A stretch of 64,000 bases of DNA, taken from assembly GCF_001427525.1 (NCBI RefSeq), contig NZ_LMGU01000001.1:2787760-2851759 (forward strand), written 5' to 3'. A program made the translations under genes and the position numbers. Within the stretch, counting starts at the first letter, position 1. Each line of letters opens with the position of its first letter. The notes under the pieces are model-generated. The model did no database searches. It was given only the letters and a program-made list of their open reading frames with translations, and was not told the DNA's origin. Positions 61,178-64,000 of the stretch are shown piece by piece. Origin of the DNA: Microbacterium sp. Root61 (lineage in GTDB: Bacteria > Actinomycetota > Actinomycetes > Actinomycetales > Microbacteriaceae).

Positions 61178-61815
61178 TCTGCGAAGACGAAGCCCTGATC
61201 CGGCGCGGACTTGAGCTGGTGCTGCGCGACGGGGGCCACGATGTCATCGACACGGCCGCCGACGCGAGCGGACTGCTCGAGGCGGTGGCGAAGCTGCAGC
61301 CCGACCTGGTCGTGACCGACATCCGGATGCCGCCGACGCACACCGACGAGGGGCTCATCGCCGCACTCGAGGTGCGCAAGTCGTTCCCCGGGACGGGGGT
61401 CGTCGTGCTGTCCCAGCACGTGCAGCGGCGGTACGCCAAAGAGCTGCTCGCGCTCGGCACCGGCGGCGTCGGCTACCTGCTGAAGCAGCGCATCGCGGGT
61501 GTCGACAGTTTCCTCGCCGACCTCGTCCACGTCGCCGACGGGGGGACGGCCCTGGACCCCGAGGTCGTGGCCGTGATGGTCGGCCGTGCACGGCACTCCG
61601 AGCGCGCGATCGGCGAGCTCACACCGCGCCAGCAGGAGGTGCTCTCGCTCGTGGCGGAGGGGCGCAGCAATGCGAGCATCGCCGCCGCGCTCTTCCTCAC
61701 CGAGAAGGCCGTGGTGCAGCACGTCTCCCGCATCTACGACGCTCTCGGCCTGACGCAGGATGCCGACGCGCACCGACGCGTGCAGGCCGTGGTGCAGTTC
61801 CTCAACCGCGCCTGA
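61165..61815 (+). CDS. NarL/FixJ-family response regulator
   Basis: 216 aa. Receiver domain with acidic pocket CEDE, phospho-acceptor in VVTDIRMPP (about residue 52) and Lys in LLKQR. C-terminal LuxR-type HTH LTPRQQEVLSLVAEGRSNASIAAAL. GTG start inside the kinase gene, so the two are coupled. The gene it controls is not evident; the adjacent MFS gene is divergent. Confidence 0.93.
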   Translation: MRVVICEDEALIRRGLELVLRDGGHDVIDTAADASGLLEAVAKLQPDLVVTDIRMPPTHTDEGLIAALEVRKSFPGTGVVVLSQHVQRRYAKELLALGTGGVGYLLKQRIAGVDSFLADLVHVADGGTALDPEVVAVMVGRARHSERAIGELTPRQQEVLSLVAEGRSNASIAAALFLTEKAVVQHVSRIYDALGLTQDADAHRRVQAVVQFLNRA

Positions 61816-61831
61816 AATCGTTCACCTGAAA

Positions 61832-61852
61832 CTTGAGTCGGTTCATATCAAG
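61832..61852. promoter_or_regulatory. HAIR-like box 1 (HspR operator)
   Basis: CTTGAGT, seven bases, TATCAAG at 61832-61852. This matches the HspR consensus CTTGAGT-N7-ACTCAAG at 12 of 14 positions, upstream of dnaK. Confidence 0.75.
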
Positions 61853-61857
61853 TTCAT

Positions 61858-61887
61858 TTGACAGGTCGACGGGGCCTCGGGTAACCT
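61858..61887 (+). promoter_or_regulatory. dnaK promoter
   Basis: TTGACA (61858-61863), 18 bases, TAACCT (61882-61887), placed between the two HAIR boxes; the second box overlaps the last bases of the -10. Confidence 0.7.
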
Positions 61888-61906
61888 TGAGTCATACCGG
61901 CTCAAC
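61886..61906. promoter_or_regulatory. HAIR-like box 2 (HspR operator)
   Basis: CTTGAGT, seven bases, GCTCAAC at 61886-61906; 12 of 14 matches to the HspR consensus. Binding here would block the start of dnaK transcription. Confidence 0.75.
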
Positions 61907-61983
61907 CCTCGGTCGAGCCGATCCAGACTTCAGACAAACCTGGGCCGCGGCATCCGTCGTGGCCATCGAAAAGGAGAGAACAC

Positions 61984-63849
61984 ATGGCACGTGCTGTTGG
62001 AATCGACCTCGGTACGACGAACTCCGTCGTGGCCGTGCTCGAGGGCGGCGAGCCCAAGGTCATCGCGAACGCGGAAGGCTTCCGCACGACGCCGTCCGTC
62101 GTGGCCTTCACGAAGGATGGCGAGGTGCTGGTCGGTGAGACCGCCAAGCGCCAGGCCGTCACCAACGTCGACCGCACCGTCGCGAGCGTCAAGCGCCACA
62201 TGGGCACGAACTGGACGTTCGACGTCGACACGAAGAAGTACACGCCGCAGGAGATCTCGGCGCGCATCCTCGGCAAGCTGAAGCACGACGCGGAGGAGTA
62301 CCTCGGCGACGCAGTGACCGACGCGGTCATCACGGTCCCCGCCTACTTCAACGACGCCGAGCGTCAGGCCACCAAGGAAGCCGGTGAGATCGCGGGCCTC
62401 AACGTCCTGCGCATCATCAACGAGCCCACCGCCGCGGCCCTCGCATACGGCCTCGACAAGGGCAAGGAAGACGAGCTCATCCTGGTCTTCGACCTCGGTG
62501 GCGGAACGTTCGACGTCTCCCTCCTCGAGGTGGGCAAGGACGACGACTTCTCCACGATCCAGGTGCGCTCCACCGCCGGTGACAACCGCCTCGGTGGCGA
62601 CGACTGGGACCAGCGCCTCGTCGAGTACTTCATCAAGCAGTTCAAGGACACCACCGGTGTCGATGTCTCGGGTGACAAGATCGCCCTCCAGCGCCTCAAG
62701 GAGGCCTCGGAGCAGGCGAAGAAGGAGCTCTCCAGCTCCGCGTCGACCAGCGTCAACCTGCCCTACCTCTCCCTGACGGAGAACGGACCGGTCTCGCTGT
62801 CCGAGACGATCACGCGCGCGAAGTTCGAGGACCTCACCAAGGACCTCCTGGACCGCACCAAGAAGCCGTTCGAGGATGTCATCCGCGAAGCCGGCATCAA
62901 GGTCGCCGACATCGACCACGTTGTGCTCGTGGGTGGTTCCACCCGCATGCCCGCCGTCGCCGAGCTCGTCAAGCAGGAGACCGGCAAGGACGCGAACAAG
63001 GGCGTCAACCCGGACGAGGTCGTCGCCGTCGGCGCCGCCCTGCAGGCCGGTGTGCTGCGCGGTGAGCGCAAGGACGTGCTGCTGATCGACGTCACCCCCC
63101 TGAGCCTCGGAATCGAGACCAAGGGTGGCATCATGACCAAGCTCATCGAGCGCAACACGGCCATCCCGACCAAGCGGAGCGAGACCTTCACGACCGCCGA
63201 CGACAACCAGCCGTCGGTCGCGATCCAGGTCTTCCAGGGCGAGCGTGACTTCACGCGCGACAACAAGCCGCTCGGCACGTTCGAGCTGACCGGCATCGCG
63301 CCGGCGCCCCGCGGCATCCCGCAGGTCGAGGTCACCTTCGACATCGACGCGAACGGCATCGTGCACGTGTCCGCCAAGGACAAGGGCACCGGCAAGGAGC
63401 AGTCGATGACCATCACCGGCGGTTCGTCGCTGGCGAAGGAAGACATCGAGCGCATGGTGCGCGAGGCCGAGGAGCACGCAGCCGAGGACAAGAAGCGCCG
63501 TGAGTCGGCCGAGGTCCGCAACCAGGCCGAGACCCTCTCGTACTCGATCGACAAGCTGATCAAGGACAACGAGGACAAGCTGCCCGTGGACGTGAAGGAA
63601 TCGGTCCAGGCCGATGTCGACGCGCTCAAGACGGCGCTGGCCGGCGATGACGACGACGCGGTCAAGGCCGCGTTCGACACGCTGAACCAGAGCCAGGGCA
63701 AGCTGGGCGAGGCCATCTACGCCGCATCCCAGTCTGCCGGCGAGCCCGGCGACCCGACGGTCACCGACCCGGGCAACGGCGAAGTGCCGAACCCTGAGGA
63801 AGATGTCATCGACGCCGAGGTCGTCGAGGACGAAGACGAGAAGAAGTAG
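61984..63849 (+). CDS. dnaK: Molecular chaperone DnaK (Hsp70)
   Basis: ATP-dependent chaperone, 621 aa, complete. [24 protein letters not shown] and [10 protein letters not shown] are the Hsp70 ATPase signatures. The substrate domain follows ([14 protein letters not shown]) with a C-terminal acidic tail ending in EDEDEKK. GGAGAG precedes the ATG. First gene of the dnaK-grpE heat-shock operon, controlled by the HAIR boxes upstream. Confidence 0.99.
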   Translation: MARAVGIDLGTTNSVVAVLEGGEPKVIANAEGFRTTPSVVAFTKDGEVLVGETAKRQAVTNVDRTVASVKRHMGTNWTFDVDTKKYTPQEISARILGKLKHDAEEYLGDAVTDAVITVPAYFNDAERQATKEAGEIAGLNVLRIINEPTAAALAYGLDKGKEDELILVFDLGGGTFDVSLLEVGKDDDFSTIQVRSTAGDNRLGGDDWDQRLVEYFIKQFKDTTGVDVSGDKIALQRLKEASEQAKKELSSSASTSVNLPYLSLTENGPVSLSETITRAKFEDLTKDLLDRTKKPFEDVIREAGIKVADIDHVVLVGGSTRMPAVAELVKQETGKDANKGVNPDEVVAVGAALQAGVLRGERKDVLLIDVTPLSLGIETKGGIMTKLIERNTAIPTKRSETFTTADDNQPSVAIQVFQGERDFTRDNKPLGTFELTGIAPAPRGIPQVEVTFDIDANGIVHVSAKDKGTGKEQSMTITGGSSLAKEDIERMVREAEEHAAEDKKRRESAEVRNQAETLSYSIDKLIKDNEDKLPVDVKESVQADVDALKTALAGDDDDAVKAAFDTLNQSQGKLGEAIYAASQSAGEPGDPTVTDPGNGEVPNPEEDVIDAEVVEDEDEKK

Positions 63850-63856
63850 GAAACTC

Positions 63857-64000
63857 ATGACGGACAAGAACTTCGAAGAGCCCCACGGCGACGAGGTTCC
63901 GTCCGGTGACGAGGGGTCGGAGGCATTTGCCTCCGACCCCGCGTCGCAGGAGGAACTCACGATCGACGACATTCTGGGGACCACGCAGAACGCGGATGCC
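63857..64000 (+). CDS. grpE: GrpE, nucleotide exchange factor (5' end only)
   Basis: The first 48 codons of the gene after dnaK, starting seven bases beyond its stop. They encode an acidic N-terminus (MTDKNFEEPHGDEVPSGDEG) ending in LTIDDILGTTQ, typical of actinobacterial GrpE ahead of its coiled coil. The call rests mainly on operon position; the conserved GrpE domain lies outside the window. Confidence 0.85.
   Translation, partial: MTDKNFEEPHGDEVPSGDEGSEAFASDPASQEELTIDDILGTTQNADA

Noticed and set aside
1..64000. CRISPR arrays, insertion sequences, prophage or rRNA genes
   Set aside because: No regularly spaced repeats, transposases, phage structural genes or rRNA segments were recognised on either strand.

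Overview
The window looks like chromosomal DNA of a high-GC Gram-positive bacterium, most likely an actinobacterium of the Microbacteriaceae (Microbacterium-like). I base this on the GC-rich coding pattern, frequent GTG/TTG starts, several apparently leaderless genes, a dnaK-grpE operon preceded by HspR-type HAIR boxes, a tRNA-Gly(CCC)-dcd adjacency and a Dcd of the bifunctional actinobacterial type. Genus is inference; I could not run a search.

Left part (1-13.4 kb): the end of an SsuB/TauB-like importer ATPase; an aldehyde dehydrogenase/alcohol dehydrogenase/flavin oxidoreductase group; a very asymmetric heterodimeric ABC exporter; a ribokinase-family kinase; a lipoprotein type-B carboxylesterase; and a 2-hydroxyacid dehydrogenase-FAH hydrolase operon divergent from a GntR/FCD regulator.

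Catabolic island (13.4-48.5 kb): acyl-CoA ligase; a leftward set of GntR regulator, metallo-beta-lactamase-fold pseudoenzyme and zinc alcohol dehydrogenase; an SDR; a CUT1 sugar importer without its own ATPase; an aldo/keto reductase; and a translationally coupled operon of GH78 alpha-L-rhamnosidase, ACAD10/11-type acyl-CoA dehydrogenase, APH-type kinase and a downstream esterase. Two paralogous luciferase-like monooxygenases, a quinone-reductase-like MDR, a CocE/NonD hydrolase and a complete five-gene branched-chain-amino-acid-type (HAAT) importer follow. Then come an SDR, an AcoR/DhaR-like Fis activator with a decayed AAA domain, a flavin reductase fused to an FCD domain, and an operon of SDR, class II ketose-bisphosphate aldolase, HAD phosphatase, DhaL and DhaK.

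The best new observation is a 15-bp inverted repeat, GTCTCA-N3-TGAGAC. It lies 30-31 bp upstream of a -10-like hexamer at both luciferase-like monooxygenase genes, at the flavin reductase/FCD fusion and (with a weaker -10) at the SDR-aldolase-DhaLK operon. It predicts one activator-controlled regulon joining the flavin monooxygenases, their probable flavin reductase and a DhaK-type kinase pathway. Together with the rhamnosidase-ACAD-APH operon, this suggests a dedicated route for an imported rhamnosylated (hydroxy)acyl or alicyclic compound. The substrate is unknown.

Right part (48.5-64 kb): mostly housekeeping and regulation. It holds tRNA-Gly(CCC), dcd, an alpha/beta hydrolase with a divergent TetR repressor and two perfect operators, an HSL-type esterase, a PucR-like regulator, a divergent pair of MarR-like regulators with His/Gly-rich segments, a VWA/solute-binding fusion, a small membrane protein, a UMF1-type MFS protein, a NarL-type two-component system, dnaK and the start of grpE. 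No IS elements, CRISPR arrays, rRNA or phage genes were seen. No gene-free stretch exceeds about 300 bases; the longest gaps (about 170-215 bases at 17.7, 18.7, 29.7, 32.0 and 44.1 kb) hold the operators and promoters listed.
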